From contig JAJFFW010000022.1 in assembly GCA_021776435.1 (NCBI GenBank), positions 1 through 53,874 on the forward strand: a stretch of DNA of 53,874 nucleotides, given 5' to 3'. This stretch comes from Parvularculaceae bacterium. GTDB lineage: Bacteria > Pseudomonadota > Alphaproteobacteria > Caulobacterales > Parvularculaceae. A model generated the notes under the pieces. That model searched no databases. It was not told where the DNA came from and saw nothing but the letters and a program-made list of their open reading frames with translations. Made by a program: the position numbers and the translations under genes. How positions within the stretch are numbered: position 1 is the first letter of the stretch; every line of letters begins with the position of its first letter. Below, in pieces: positions 17,960-27,397 of the stretch.

Positions 17960-18892
17960 TTAGAGGCCGCTAATAAAATCTTGATCGATTCTAGTGGTCA
18001 ACTTAATGGCTTTATTGTTTTGATATGAGCCAAGTCGTCCGTGAGCGAGATTTGTTGGGCCGGTATCTGTCATGACTGTCACTTCAAGAGATCGAAGCGC
18101 GTTGGGATGGAGGTCTATGATTTGACCAACCTGAAGGCGGGACAGCTCTCCAACGGTCGTCGAAATATAGTCAAGCACCGCCGTGAGAGGCAATTCGCTA
18201 TTTAATACATGTTGGCGAAATTTGTCTGACCAAGGCGTATTTTGATTCACTATTGCTTTCGGCGCCGTTTGTTGGTGTGCGAGGCCAATTTGTTCTATAA
18301 AACTTATCGGAAAATATAGGGTAATCGCCTTTGGCGCTTGAAATTCGTGAAATTGGAAATCAACTACCATTTTATTGATCGCCGATATATTCAAATCTCC
18401 GACGACTTCTTTTGGTGTTCGCACTCCACGTTGACCCATAAGTTCGATTCTTTTTTGACCCTCGCTCTGTTTCTGACAAATGATATTTAAAGCGGCCGTG
18501 ATCACTGTCACCAGAGATTCTGACATCTGAAAATCTAAATTTGTCGAGACTTGGTCCTGTGACGGCGCCACCAGGTCGCCACCAAGAAGTCGCTCTGTCG
18601 TTACTGCTGAGAAGCTGGGTGTGATATTGACCAGCATCGCCTCAGTGCCAGCATCATCCAGAACCCAATAATAGATACCATGGGCCGCACTATCTTGAAA
18701 TTCCCCTTTCAGGGAAGTCACACCGTTTGATGAGATAGTGGCTGTGACGGGGTGCTGAAGCAATGCTCCAACACCGCTTCCGAGGGCTTTCGAAATAGCG
18801 TCGCCGAATTCAGAAAGCCCCGGAAATGATTCGGCTCCTGAATTTGTTGAGGCGATCTTTTGCGCCAAAAGTGAGGGATTAACGGCCGACAT
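17960..18892 (-). CDS. fliM: Divergent flagellar motor switch protein FliM
   Basis: A 310-residue protein. The ATG at 18892 has GGAAGG about ten bases upstream and is preferred to a GTG at 18910. The middle part contains ERLLGGDLVAPSQDQ followed by a helical segment as in the CheC-like FliM core. The C-terminal 75 residues (LPLTAVLDYISTTVGELSRL, later TNLAHGRLGSYQNNKAIKL) form a SpoA/FliN-like domain. FliM builds the C-ring with FliG and FliN. The N-terminus lacks the EIDALL-type peptide that binds CheY-P. It is the outermost gene of the flagellar locus, transcribed away from motB. Confidence 0.75.
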   Translation of the reverse strand: MSAVNPSLLAQKIASTNSGAESFPGLSEFGDAISKALGSGVGALLQHPVTATISSNGVTSLKGEFQDSAAHGIYYWVLDDAGTEAMLVNITPSFSAVTTERLLGGDLVAPSQDQVSTNLDFQMSESLVTVITAALNIICQKQSEGQKRIELMGQRGVRTPKEVVGDLNISAINKMVVDFQFHEFQAPKAITLYFPISFIEQIGLAHQQTAPKAIVNQNTPWSDKFRQHVLNSELPLTAVLDYISTTVGELSRLQVGQIIDLHPNALRSLEVTVMTDTGPTNLAHGRLGSYQNNKAIKLTTRIDQDFISGL

Positions 18893-19282
18893 CCAATAGC
18901 GCCCTTCCACCGAGATCTATTGCAACAATTTATGAAATTTTTTGGTTTATATATTCCTAAGATAGCAATCGGTTAGAGCAAAACACGATAAATGCCTCAC
19001 CGGCAGATTGAATTTTTCCATGGGGAGGTACGTCGTTTAATGCGAAAACTTTCGCCCAACATTCGATCGGCTATGTAAAGTTGAGTTGTCAGGGTTGGGT
19101 GCGTAATAGGCGGTTTTTGCTACGGATGATGGATAGGGTCGTAATGTCCCATCTTGGGATTCTCATGCAATTTCCTGATATATCTGGCTATATAGAGACT
19201 ATTGATCTGATCCTCTTAATCGCAAATTTACAACGAAAACGTATCTCAATCTTTTGGCGTTGCGTCACTTGTCTCGGGTGCA
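18893..19282. other. Divergent intergenic region between fliM and motB
   Basis: About 390 bases, AT-rich near fliM, with no convincing gene. It must hold promoters for fliM and for the motB-flgEKLI block. The only specific signal I can point to is a CtrA-like element at 19216-19230, listed separately. A short TTG-initiated frame at 19081-19293 overlaps motB and has no family features; I do not regard it as a gene. Confidence 0.5.
19216..19230 (+). promoter_or_regulatory. Candidate CtrA-type element upstream of motB
   Basis: TTAA-N7-TTTA followed by C fits the alphaproteobacterial CtrA consensus TTAA-N7-TTAA(C) with one mismatch. It lies about 55 bases before motB. CtrA controls flagellar genes in many alphaproteobacteria, but the motif is short and AT-rich and could occur by chance. 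Confidence 0.25.
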
Positions 19283-20113
19283 TTGGTGAGTAAGACAGAT
19301 CAAATCATCATTAAGCGGGTGAAAAAAGTCACCGGCGGAGGGCACCATGGCGGGGCATGGAAGGTCGCGTATGCAGACTTTGTTACGGCTATGATGGCTT
19401 TTTTTCTCCTGATGTGGCTGTTGAATGCGACAACAGAAGAGCAAAGAAAAGGGATTGCGGATTATTTTAATCCGACGATTCCTATAAGCCAGATTTCGGG
19501 TGGCGGATCTGGCGTACTTAATGGATCTTCGGTTTTCAGTGACGACAGTTTGGCAAAAAACGGAACGGGTAGCACAAGCACTTTCTCGCCTCGTTCGTCT
19601 GAGCCGAAGGAAAAAAGTGACAATAAGTTAAATGCCGATGAGCAAAAGGCGCTCGAAGGCGTTAAGCAAAACTTGCTTCAGCGCGCTCTCGCGCAGGACG
19701 GCGATAGTCTGTCGCGACATATACAAACACGTATGACGCCCGAAGGCCTTGTCATCGAGCTGGTTGAGGTGGATGGAAGCCCGCTTTTTGAGGTGGGGTC
19801 TTCCAGGCCGTCGAAAACTATGCGTCGATTGCTCGAAGTTGTCGCAAACGCCATAAGCATTGTTGCGAATGATCTCGCTATCGTTGGGCATACGGATAGC
19901 CTCGCTTACGCGAACGACCGAGATTACTCGAACTGGGAACTCTCTACGGACAGAGCCAATATGGCCCGCCGCCTGATGGAGGCTGCCGGAATGGATCCAC
20001 GCCAAATTAATGAAGTTGCAGGAAAGGCGGATACTGAGCCTCTGACGCCAGATCCATTAGCGCCGCAAAATCGTCGGATTTCCATAACGCTTTTAAAAAC
20101 AGCGACTCGTTAA
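19283..20113 (+). CDS. motB: Flagellar motor stator protein MotB
   Basis: A 276-residue stator subunit. AWKVAYADFVTAMMAFFLLM (residues 25-44) is the single membrane helix with the proton-carrying D32. A plug/linker of low complexity follows, then an OmpA-type peptidoglycan-binding domain (about residues 145-274) with VGHTDSLAY and QNRRISITLLK. It starts at TTG 19283, or at GTG one codon later; neither has a strong ribosome binding site. Sequence features fit a proton-driven rather than sodium-driven motor. Its partner motA lies 12 kb away in another block. It leads the motB-flgE-flgK-flgL-flgI run. Confidence 0.93.
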   Translation: MVSKTDQIIIKRVKKVTGGGHHGGAWKVAYADFVTAMMAFFLLMWLLNATTEEQRKGIADYFNPTIPISQISGGGSGVLNGSSVFSDDSLAKNGTGSTSTFSPRSSEPKEKSDNKLNADEQKALEGVKQNLLQRALAQDGDSLSRHIQTRMTPEGLVIELVEVDGSPLFEVGSSRPSKTMRRLLEVVANAISIVANDLAIVGHTDSLAYANDRDYSNWELSTDRANMARRLMEAAGMDPRQINEVAGKADTEPLTPDPLAPQNRRISITLLKTATR

Positions 20114-20189
20114 CTCTAATTTTAATGCCGTGAGTCAATACTCCAGGTGTTGATTAAGGTTACCGAAACACTAACCATGGACAGAAGTT

Positions 20190-21494
20190 ATGGGACTCTC
20201 TTCTTCGCTGAATGCGGGCGTTACAGGTTTGGCCGTCAACGCCACGAAGCTTGCGACTATTTCGGATAATATCGCGAACTCAGAAACGTTCGGATACAAA
20301 CGGTCGACTACAGAATTTACCAATCTGGTTCTCGAACAGGGGACAGGCACTTATACTGCTGGGGGTGTGAGAGTTGCGACCTTCAAAAATGTTGCACAAC
20401 AGGGCGCGCTTATTTCCACCAACAACAGTACCGACCTATCGATAGCGGGTAGAGGGATGTTACCTGTTACACCTATTACCGGGTTGAACAGCACAGCGGG
20501 AGACAGACCGCTACAGTTGACAACGACAGGTTCGTTTTCGCCCGATGAGAATGGTTTTTTAAGAACACTCAGTGGCCTATTCCTCTTGGGGTGGCCGGCT
20601 AATGCTGATGGTAGTGTGACGGTTCCTGGACGTGATAGCCCTGCAGGACTTGAGCCTGTAAACATTACGCGTAACCGGTTCACGGCCGCCCCTACGTCCA
20701 AAATTGACCTAGGCGTCAATCTCCCTGCTTCTGAGACACTCGCGGGGGCGAGCGGAACAAGTTTTAATTTGCCGGTTGAGTATTTTGATACGTTAGGTCG
20801 TTCACAGACATTGACTATTGAATTCACGCCGCAAGTGCCAGCTACAGGGGCGAGCAATACTTGGACAGCCACCATATTTGATCATGCTGCCGATCCGACA
20901 GTGCCGATTGCGAGTTTTGATGTCACCTTTGATGATGCTGCGGTAACCGGCGGGTCCATTGCGACAGTCACGGCTGGGGCGGGCGCCAGTTATGATCCGG
21001 TAACCGGGTTAGTCGGTATTGCTGTAGCATCAGGACCGATTGATATTTCCATCGGCACTGCTGGTTCCGGTGGCCCATTGACTCAACTATCATCAAGCTT
21101 TTCACCCATCAGTGTTTTGAAGGATGGCGCTCCAATTGGTAGTTTGAGCGGCGTTGAAATTGACGAACAAGGGTTCTTGGAGGCCATCTTTGACAACGGT
21201 TTTAGACGTACGATTTATCAAATACCGGTCGCAGATGTCCCCAACCTCAATGGTCTGACATCTCAAAGCAATCAGACATTCGAAATTTCCCAAAGTAGTG
21301 GTGACGTATTCTTCTGGGATGCTGGTACTGGCCCCGTGGGAACTACTCTTGGATTCTCATTATCTGAGTCCACGACCGATATTGCTCAGGAACTAACGGA
21401 TTTGATCCAGACACAGCGAGCCTATTCATCTAACGCGAAGATTATTCAGACAGTGGACGAAATGCTGCAGGAAACAACTAATCTGAAACGTTAA
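20190..21494 (+). CDS. flgE: Flagellar hook protein
   Basis: A 434-residue hook subunit. The N-terminus SLNAGVTGLAVNATKLATIS with DNIANSETFGYKRS is the rod/hook-family D0 motif, and the C-terminus ELTDLIQTQRAYSSNAKIIQ is the matching coiled D0 segment. The centre (about residues 150-330) is the variable outer D1-D2 region. FlgE is exported by the flagellar type III system and polymerises with the help of FlgD. It follows motB by 76 bases, a gap containing an inverted repeat GGTTA-N9-TAACC (20158-20176) that may be regulatory. Confidence 0.95.
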   Translation: MGLSSSLNAGVTGLAVNATKLATISDNIANSETFGYKRSTTEFTNLVLEQGTGTYTAGGVRVATFKNVAQQGALISTNNSTDLSIAGRGMLPVTPITGLNSTAGDRPLQLTTTGSFSPDENGFLRTLSGLFLLGWPANADGSVTVPGRDSPAGLEPVNITRNRFTAAPTSKIDLGVNLPASETLAGASGTSFNLPVEYFDTLGRSQTLTIEFTPQVPATGASNTWTATIFDHAADPTVPIASFDVTFDDAAVTGGSIATVTAGAGASYDPVTGLVGIAVASGPIDISIGTAGSGGPLTQLSSSFSPISVLKDGAPIGSLSGVEIDEQGFLEAIFDNGFRRTIYQIPVADVPNLNGLTSQSNQTFEISQSSGDVFFWDAGTGPVGTTLGFSLSESTTDIAQELTDLIQTQRAYSSNAKIIQTVDEMLQETTNLKR

Positions 21495-21528
21495 TAGAAA
21501 GAGGCGCATAGAACGTGCGGCTTGAACC

Positions 21529-22992
21529 ATGAGTATTTCAAATGCTGTTGCGAATGCGAATTCAGGCCTGGCGGCTGCGCAACGCCGTGCAGGCCTGGTT
21601 TCGAACAATATCGCTAACGCCTTGACCCCTGGCTTTGCACGTCGAGAGATATCCGTAAGCGAACAGATCGTTAATGGAGGCGGATCAGGCGTTAAAATTG
21701 TTGGCGTGAACCGTGTAACAGACCCTGTCTTGACGGCTGAAAGGCGCACGGCAGATGGATTGACCGGGTTCGATCAAGCGCTTGCTTCCGCATATACTAG
21801 ATTTGAGGCAGCGCTTGGCGGTACTGATGATCCGTTTAGTCTATTCAACAAATACCAAAACCTGGAAACGACTTTACGGGACCTCTCACAGTCGCCAGAA
21901 TCGGCAACGTTGCAAAAGCAAACGTTGATCGTGGCTAAAGATCTAGCTGGTGCGTTAAACAATCTTTCGGATCTTGTCCAGGGAACGCGCCAAGACGCTG
22001 ATGCACAGATTGCCAAAGAAGTGGCTTTCGTAAATACAGCACTCAAGCAGGTTGACGCGCTGAATGCGCAAATCAGCAAAGCCAGCGTTAATGGGCGCGA
22101 TGCTACGGCGCTTGAAGATCAACGTAAAACGCTCATCGATCAAATTTCGTCCATCATTCCATCGCGAGAACTTCGACGTGAAAATGGCCAAGTTGATCTC
22201 ATGACATTGGAAGGCGTGTTCCTTTTGTCTGGGACGGTGAAGGAATTGACGTTTACGCCAACGGGTATAATTACACCCGACAGGCAGTTCAGCGGCGGTG
22301 CGGGTGTTCTTTCTGGCGTTCAAGTCGAAGGTATTGATATTACCCCGCAGGGGCCAGGTGCGCTTGCCATTCAGAAAGGTTCGCTTGCGGCGCACTTTGA
22401 CGTACGTGATGATGTATCTCCGGCATTCCAGAGGCAGATCGATTCCCTTTCTCGCAATCTGATCGAGCGATTCTCGAATATTGATGCAACATTACCACCC
22501 GGAGCGCCAGGGTTGTTTACTGACGCTGGGGCGGCAGTTGATCCGAGCAATGAATTAGGATTAGCAAACCGTATTGCCGTGAATAGCGCCGTGGACTCCG
22601 ATCAAGGTGGTTTCGTATGGCGCTTGCGTGATGGTCTAGGAGCCGTTGCTGAAGGTCCTGCTGGAGCCGCAGGTAATATCCTGACTTTATTGGACTCCTT
22701 TACAGCCTCTATTCCGTTATCTGCCGGCTCTGGTATTGGCGGTAAGCAAACAGCGGTGCAAGCAGTAGCGGCTGTTTCTTCAATAATCGGTAGCGCACGT
22801 GTGACGGCGCAAACGGCGCTGGCGGGTTCAACGGCGCGCTCTGATGCCCTTACGGATGCAGAATCTGCGATTACTGGCGTTGATACCGATCAAGAATTAC
22901 AGAAGCTCTTACTCATTGAGCAGGCATTCTCCGCGAATGCGCGGGTCATACAAACTGCTCAAGAACTGATGCAGATTTTAATGGAGCTGTAA
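21529..22992 (+). CDS. flgK: Flagellar hook-associated protein 1
   Basis: A 487-residue protein. It has the axial N-terminal motif RAGLVSNNIANALTPGFARR and the C-terminal LLLIEQAFSANARVIQTAQE. The length is typical of FlgK and longer than FlgE-type rod proteins. It forms the first junction ring between hook and filament. It lies 34 bases after flgE and is followed within two bases by flgL, so the two junction proteins are made together, chaperoned presumably by the FlgN-like protein encoded at 40686. Confidence 0.93.
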   Translation: MSISNAVANANSGLAAAQRRAGLVSNNIANALTPGFARREISVSEQIVNGGGSGVKIVGVNRVTDPVLTAERRTADGLTGFDQALASAYTRFEAALGGTDDPFSLFNKYQNLETTLRDLSQSPESATLQKQTLIVAKDLAGALNNLSDLVQGTRQDADAQIAKEVAFVNTALKQVDALNAQISKASVNGRDATALEDQRKTLIDQISSIIPSRELRRENGQVDLMTLEGVFLLSGTVKELTFTPTGIITPDRQFSGGAGVLSGVQVEGIDITPQGPGALAIQKGSLAAHFDVRDDVSPAFQRQIDSLSRNLIERFSNIDATLPPGAPGLFTDAGAAVDPSNELGLANRIAVNSAVDSDQGGFVWRLRDGLGAVAEGPAGAAGNILTLLDSFTASIPLSAGSGIGGKQTAVQAVAAVSSIIGSARVTAQTALAGSTARSDALTDAESAITGVDTDQELQKLLLIEQAFSANARVIQTAQELMQILMEL

Positions 22993-22993
22993 T

Positions 22994-24001
22994 ATGAACT
23001 CCTCCGGTATTCCAGATCTTCTTGCATTCTCACGGTTGTCTCGTGCGGTTACGAATATTAAATCACAAGCAGATACGGCGCGTACGGAAGCCGTTACGGG
23101 TAGAGTTGATGATATCACGACAGAGGTTAAAGGCGATATTGGCGGCGTGCACCTCCTCAAGAAAGCTGTAGAAGATGCTCAAGCCTACCAAGTAAGTCTC
23201 TCACTGGCGTCAAACCGCGCGGAAAGAACACAAACCATTTTAGGGCGGATGGCGACGGATAGCAGTCGAATCGCGACTGAGACGCTTGCCCAACTTGGGG
23301 TTGGCAATGTGTCCTCATTGAAGACAAGCGCAGCAGAGGCGCGTGCGTCTGTCGTTAGTATCTTTTCACTGCTTAATACCACCGAGGGCGGGCGGGCATT
23401 GTTTGGCGGGGATGTTGTCGATCAGCCTCCGCTAGTGAATGCCGAAGCGTTGTTAACTGACGTGCAAACGATCATTACCGGCGCACCAGATGCGGCGAGC
23501 GCGAATGTTGCGCTTGATTTCTATTTCAATGATCCCGCAGGTGGTTTTGCGACAAATATTTATGCGGGAGGCGCGGGAGATGCGCCTCCGGTTGAGATTT
23601 CTCCAGGTGTGCGGATTAACACTTCTGTGAAGGCAAACGCCCAACCAATAAAGGATCTGATTCGGGGACTTGCCGTTACGGCTAATTATTCTGAGGCCCC
23701 ATCGGGTAACTTCGATGAACGCGATAAGCTCGCGATCTCAGCGGTTGAATTAACGCTCAGTGCAGAAAATTCATTTTCTGAATTGCGCGCAGCTATTGGC
23801 GTAGTTGAAGCCCAGATCGATGCCAGCATAAATAGGCATGCCGCGGAAGAGACCGTTTTAACGAGCCTCTTCAATTCGAAAACACTTCGTGATCCCTTTG
23901 AGGCAGCATCGCAGTTGCAACTCCTAGAGAGCCAACTTGAGGCTTCTTATTTATTGACTGCGCGCATCAGTCGTCTTTCCCTGGCGAACTTTTTGAGATA
24001 G
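22994..24001 (+). CDS. flgL: Flagellar hook-filament junction protein FlgL
   Basis: A 335-residue flagellin-like protein starting MNSSGIPDLLAFSRLSRAVT and ending QLQLLESQLEASYLLTARIS, matching the coiled ends of FlgL. The centre is shorter and more variable than in flagellin. FlgL forms the second junction zone, between FlgK and the filament. It starts two bases after the flgK stop and ends five bases before flgI. The position after flgK distinguishes it from the true flagellin at 41267. Confidence 0.88.
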   Translation: MNSSGIPDLLAFSRLSRAVTNIKSQADTARTEAVTGRVDDITTEVKGDIGGVHLLKKAVEDAQAYQVSLSLASNRAERTQTILGRMATDSSRIATETLAQLGVGNVSSLKTSAAEARASVVSIFSLLNTTEGGRALFGGDVVDQPPLVNAEALLTDVQTIITGAPDAASANVALDFYFNDPAGGFATNIYAGGAGDAPPVEISPGVRINTSVKANAQPIKDLIRGLAVTANYSEAPSGNFDERDKLAISAVELTLSAENSFSELRAAIGVVEAQIDASINRHAAEETVLTSLFNSKTLRDPFEAASQLQLLESQLEASYLLTARISRLSLANFLR

Positions 24002-24006
24002 GCGCT

Positions 24007-25113
24007 ATGATCAAATTTATAATCCCCAGCTTTGTATTTATTTTGGCTTTCGTCATTACGCCTGTTCAGGCCGATGTGCGGTTGAAGGATCTCGTTGAGA
24101 TCGAAGGTGTTCGTGGAAACGACCTTGTTGGCTATGGCCTCGTGGTAGGGCTTGATGGGACAGGTGACGGTTTAAGAAACTCGCCCTATACGGAAGAAGC
24201 GTTATCCAGTTTGCTAGAACGTCTTGGTATAAATGTGCAAGGCGAGGAATTTAGACCAAAAAACGTAGCGGCTGTTCTCGCGACTGCGACCTTGCCGCCA
24301 TTTGCCCGTACAGGCATGCAGATTGACGTCACTGTATCCGCGATTGGGGACGCAAAAAGTTTGCGGGGCGGGACACTGATAATGACGCCTCTGAATGCCG
24401 CTGACGGGCAGATTTATTCGGTTGCTCAGGGTCCTATTCTTGTTAGCGGATTTTCCGCCGAAGGTGAGGGTTCATCTATAACGGAAGGCGTTCCAACCGC
24501 GGGAACGATTCCAAATGGAGGGCGAATTGAACGAGAGTTGCCATTTGATTTTGATGAACTTGAAAATGTTACATTAACGCTACGTTCCCCGGATTTCACG
24601 ACAGCATCTCGAATTGAGACAGCTGTAAACACCGCCGTTGGTAAGTCGATCGCGACGATGCTTGATGCTACGGCCGTTCGGTTGGAGCTGGATCCGCAAT
24701 TTCGTTCGCCCGCTCATATGATGAGCGCTGTTGAGAATATCGGTATAAATCCCGCGCAAAAGGCCAGAATAGTTGTCGATCAGCGCTCAGGTACGATCGT
24801 TTTGGGGTCTGATGTGCGCATCTCCAGTGTTGCTGTCGCTCAAGGAAATCTGTCAATTCGAATTGACGAAACCCCGCAAGCTGTTCAACCGAATCCCTTC
24901 TCGAAGGGCGGTGAAACCGTCGTACTGCCACGTACGGATATATCAATCGATGATCGGCCAGACAGACATATCGGCTTGATCAACGAGAATGTAACGCTTG
25001 CTGACTTAGTCTCTGGTCTCAATGCGCTCGGAGTCAGTCCTCGAGAAATGATCGATATATTAAAATCGATTAAGTCTGCAGGCGCATTACACGCAGAATT
25101 AGTCGTTCAATAA
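24007..25113 (+). CDS. flgI: Flagellar P-ring protein
   Basis: A 368-residue periplasmic protein with a signal peptide cleaved after VQA (about residue 22). Strong FlgI motifs follow: VRLKDLVEIEGVRGNDLVGY, GLVVGLDGTGDG, LRGGTLIMTPLNAADGQIY and the C-terminal LVSGLNALGVSPREMIDILK. FlgI polymerises around the distal rod in the peptidoglycan with the help of FlgA. It is the last gene of the motB-flgEKLI run and is followed by a likely terminator. Confidence 0.96.
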   Translation: MIKFIIPSFVFILAFVITPVQADVRLKDLVEIEGVRGNDLVGYGLVVGLDGTGDGLRNSPYTEEALSSLLERLGINVQGEEFRPKNVAAVLATATLPPFARTGMQIDVTVSAIGDAKSLRGGTLIMTPLNAADGQIYSVAQGPILVSGFSAEGEGSSITEGVPTAGTIPNGGRIERELPFDFDELENVTLTLRSPDFTTASRIETAVNTAVGKSIATMLDATAVRLELDPQFRSPAHMMSAVENIGINPAQKARIVVDQRSGTIVLGSDVRISSVAVAQGNLSIRIDETPQAVQPNPFSKGGETVVLPRTDISIDDRPDRHIGLINENVTLADLVSGLNALGVSPREMIDILKSIKSAGALHAELVVQ

Positions 25114-25152
25114 ACGAACATACCATCTTCGAAAGAAAGTTCGTATTTTTTA
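25114..25152 (+). terminator. Likely rho-independent terminator after flgI
   Basis: ACGAAC at 25114-25119 pairs with GTTCGT at 25139-25144. The loop contains a second small stem TCTT-CGA-AAGA, and a run of seven T (25146-25152) follows. It starts directly after the flgI stop, as expected for the end of the motB-flgI unit. The bipartite stem makes it weaker than the flagellin terminator. Confidence 0.55.
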
Positions 25153-25556
25153 AGCGCCTTGTCATGAAGGGCTGAGAAAGCTGAACGAAGTAAAGCTAAA
25201 AAACAGTCGTCGATACATATTAAAAGACCCCACACCATCGAATGGTCTGGTCGATCGATGCCAGGATTACCCCACTCTTACTCATTGACGATGGAGCGGT
25301 GACGATCCCTGCTTGATTGTTGGGTCGTTTATGAGTGAGTACAGAGTTGAGCATGCTTTAAAAGAAAACTGAATATAGAGATGATCCATTTTTATGAGGC
25401 CTAATCAGATGAAGTCATCTCATGTGTGACAACGCATTTCATTGTCTCTATCGCAACTAAACTATGGGCCGAGTTAAATGCGTCCCATAGATTTGTACGT
25501 GCGGGTGTCGGGCGCGTCGATTAATAAGAAAGCCGTTGTGTTCTTATCCCGGTGGC
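25153..25556. other. Convergent intergenic region between flgI and fliG
   Basis: About 400 bases without a gene. A second hairpin lies at 25226-25252 (GACC ... ACCAT-CGA-ATGGT ... GGTC) and a short palindrome AGATGA-AG-TCATCT lies near 25408. Convergent genes need termination from both sides, but the stretch is longer than required and could hide a small RNA. No U-tract follows the second hairpin, and I see no coding potential. Confidence 0.4.
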
Positions 25557-26657
25557 CTAAAGATAAACTTCAGTGTCTTCTTCTTCCGTGACAATCTTTA
25601 TAAGTTCAAACTCGCCTGAAGCGACCAATCGTCGGACAGTTGACATAATAACCGTTTGAGCAACTTCAGCTTCCGTGACTGAAACTTGTTTTAGCTGTTC
25701 GATTTGTTCTTCATATTGCTGAGCCATACGTTGCGAAACGTTTTTGAACAAATATTCAACAGTCTCAGGCGCGTTTTGACGCCCGTATTTTGCCGCTTTT
25801 AGGAGGGTGTCAACTTCAATTTCACGAACAATTATGGGAATTGCTTTGGGCGGAACACGTGTCGGAATATCTTCGAATGTCAGAATAAACTCTTTGACCG
25901 AATCATAAATCTCTGGTGTCTTTGTAGAGATAAATTCGAGCAAATTCTGACGCTTTTCTGAGGATAAATTGTTCATTAAGGCGCCAATCATTGCTCCTGG
26001 ATTTTTTGCCTTGGTTTTTTTTCGCATCGGCGCAAGGAGTTCGCTCTCGATCGTATCGGCCAAAACCCGCAAGGCTTCTCGTCGGATATTGATTGGTTTT
26101 GACAGTCGAATAACAACTTCCTGCGCCAAGACAGCGTCCAATTCCCCCAAAATTTGAGAGGCTTTTTCAGGATCCGTTCGAGACAGAATGACAGCAATCG
26201 TCTGAGGATGTTGTGCGGCGAGATACGCACTGACTACGTGCACATCCACGGCGCCCAATTTATCCCAAACGGTTCTACCGCCTGGAGCATCTACGTCATC
26301 CATGAGGCGATCGATCTCGTCTTCGCCCTTGAACTGACTGAGCAGTCGGCGTGTCATCTCATAGCCACCACCGACTTCAAGACCATCCTCTTGCAAATTC
26401 GAAACAAATTCCTCGACGACGGCCATGAGTTCATGGTGAGGGATCTTATGTAAATTGGCATAGGCCTCGGCGAAGGCGCGCAAATGTTTGTCGCTGATGC
26501 GTTCAATGATCGGCCCTGCGGCTTCCGGCCCCAGAGCGGCGATAACGAGAGCTGCCTTTTGCGGAGAAGACAGCATAATCCGTCGGGCATGCCCGCCCGG
26601 TTGCAAAGCGATTTGTGCGGGTGTGGCCAAGGGCGTCCGCACTGTCGTTGAGGTCAT
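25557..26657 (-). CDS. fliG: Flagellar motor switch protein FliG
   Basis: A 366-residue protein. The N-terminal domain QKAALVIAALGPEAAGPIIE resembles the FliF-binding part. The middle contains AQHPQTIAVILSRTDPEKAS, the armadillo repeat that interacts with FliM, and the C-terminal part has charged helices including TFEDIPTRVPPKA that face the stator. FliG transmits torque. It ends the fliF-fliH-fliN-fliP-fliG run and overlaps fliP by four bases (ATGA). Confidence 0.93.
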   Translation of the reverse strand: MTSTTVRTPLATPAQIALQPGGHARRIMLSSPQKAALVIAALGPEAAGPIIERISDKHLRAFAEAYANLHKIPHHELMAVVEEFVSNLQEDGLEVGGGYEMTRRLLSQFKGEDEIDRLMDDVDAPGGRTVWDKLGAVDVHVVSAYLAAQHPQTIAVILSRTDPEKASQILGELDAVLAQEVVIRLSKPINIRREALRVLADTIESELLAPMRKKTKAKNPGAMIGALMNNLSSEKRQNLLEFISTKTPEIYDSVKEFILTFEDIPTRVPPKAIPIIVREIEVDTLLKAAKYGRQNAPETVEYLFKNVSQRMAQQYEEQIEQLKQVSVTEAEVAQTVIMSTVRRLVASGEFELIKIVTEEEDTEVYL

Positions 26658-27397
26658 GTTCCGTATCCTTTGACCACGGCGCCTGCGATTTCAACCCAAC
26701 CGTTTGCCAATACAAAGAAAGCAAGCTTGAAGGGAAGGGAGACAATTGCAGGGGGCACCATCATCATACCCATTGCCATCAAAATTGAAGCGACAATTAA
26801 ATCTATAATCAAAAAAGGTAGAAAAATTACAAACCCGACCTCAAAAGCATGCTGAATTTCCGAGAGCATAAAAGCCGGTACAAGAACCGAAAATGGCGTA
26901 TTACCATCTTCATTCACCCTCGCCGGAGAAACCTCACTTAAAGTTTCAATGGCGACAGGGGACACGCGGGCGTTCATAAATACTTGAAATGGCGCCAAGG
27001 TGCGTTCGAACGCCTGCTTTTCGGTGATGCTGTCGTCGAGTAACGGCTGAATTCCGCTTTGCCAGGATTCGGTAAAAACGGGTTCCATTACAAAGTATGT
27101 TAAAAACAGAGCCAAACTCATGATAAGCATGTTCGGAGGGGCTTGTTGAAGACCTATGGCTTGTCGCAAGATTGAGAAAACAATCACCATGAATGGCAAG
27201 CAGGTAATCATCATCGCGATACCCGGCGCCATACTCAACACGGTCACCAGCCCGAAAAGCTGCACAACGCGCAAACTCAAGCCAGAACCTGTTACAGCAT
27301 CCAGAGTGCTGTCTTGAGCAACTGCCGGCCCGCCAATCAAAAATAGGATTACGACTACTGCGGATAATCCAACGGTAGCGCCAAGCTTGTGCTTCAT
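26654..27397 (-). CDS. fliP: Flagellar type III export gate protein FliP
   Basis: A 247-residue membrane protein with a cleavable signal peptide (MKHKLGATVGLSAVVV up to AVAQ) and the FliP core: MAPGIAMMITCLPFMVIVFS, LRQAIGLQQAPPNMLIMSLA, SEIQHAFEVGFVIFLPFLII and ASILMAMGMMMVPP. It forms the central export channel with FliQ and FliR. The start overlaps the fliN stop by one base (TGATG), so translation is probably coupled. fliO is not visible in this window. Confidence 0.96.
   Translation of the reverse strand: MKHKLGATVGLSAVVVILFLIGGPAVAQDSTLDAVTGSGLSLRVVQLFGLVTVLSMAPGIAMMITCLPFMVIVFSILRQAIGLQQAPPNMLIMSLALFLTYFVMEPVFTESWQSGIQPLLDDSITEKQAFERTLAPFQVFMNARVSPVAIETLSEVSPARVNEDGNTPFSVLVPAFMLSEIQHAFEVGFVIFLPFLIIDLIVASILMAMGMMMVPPAIVSLPFKLAFFVLANGWVEIAGAVVKGYGT

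Noticed and set aside
19081-19293. 70-residue frame before motB
   Set aside because: TTG start without ribosome binding site, overlaps motB, no recognisable features.
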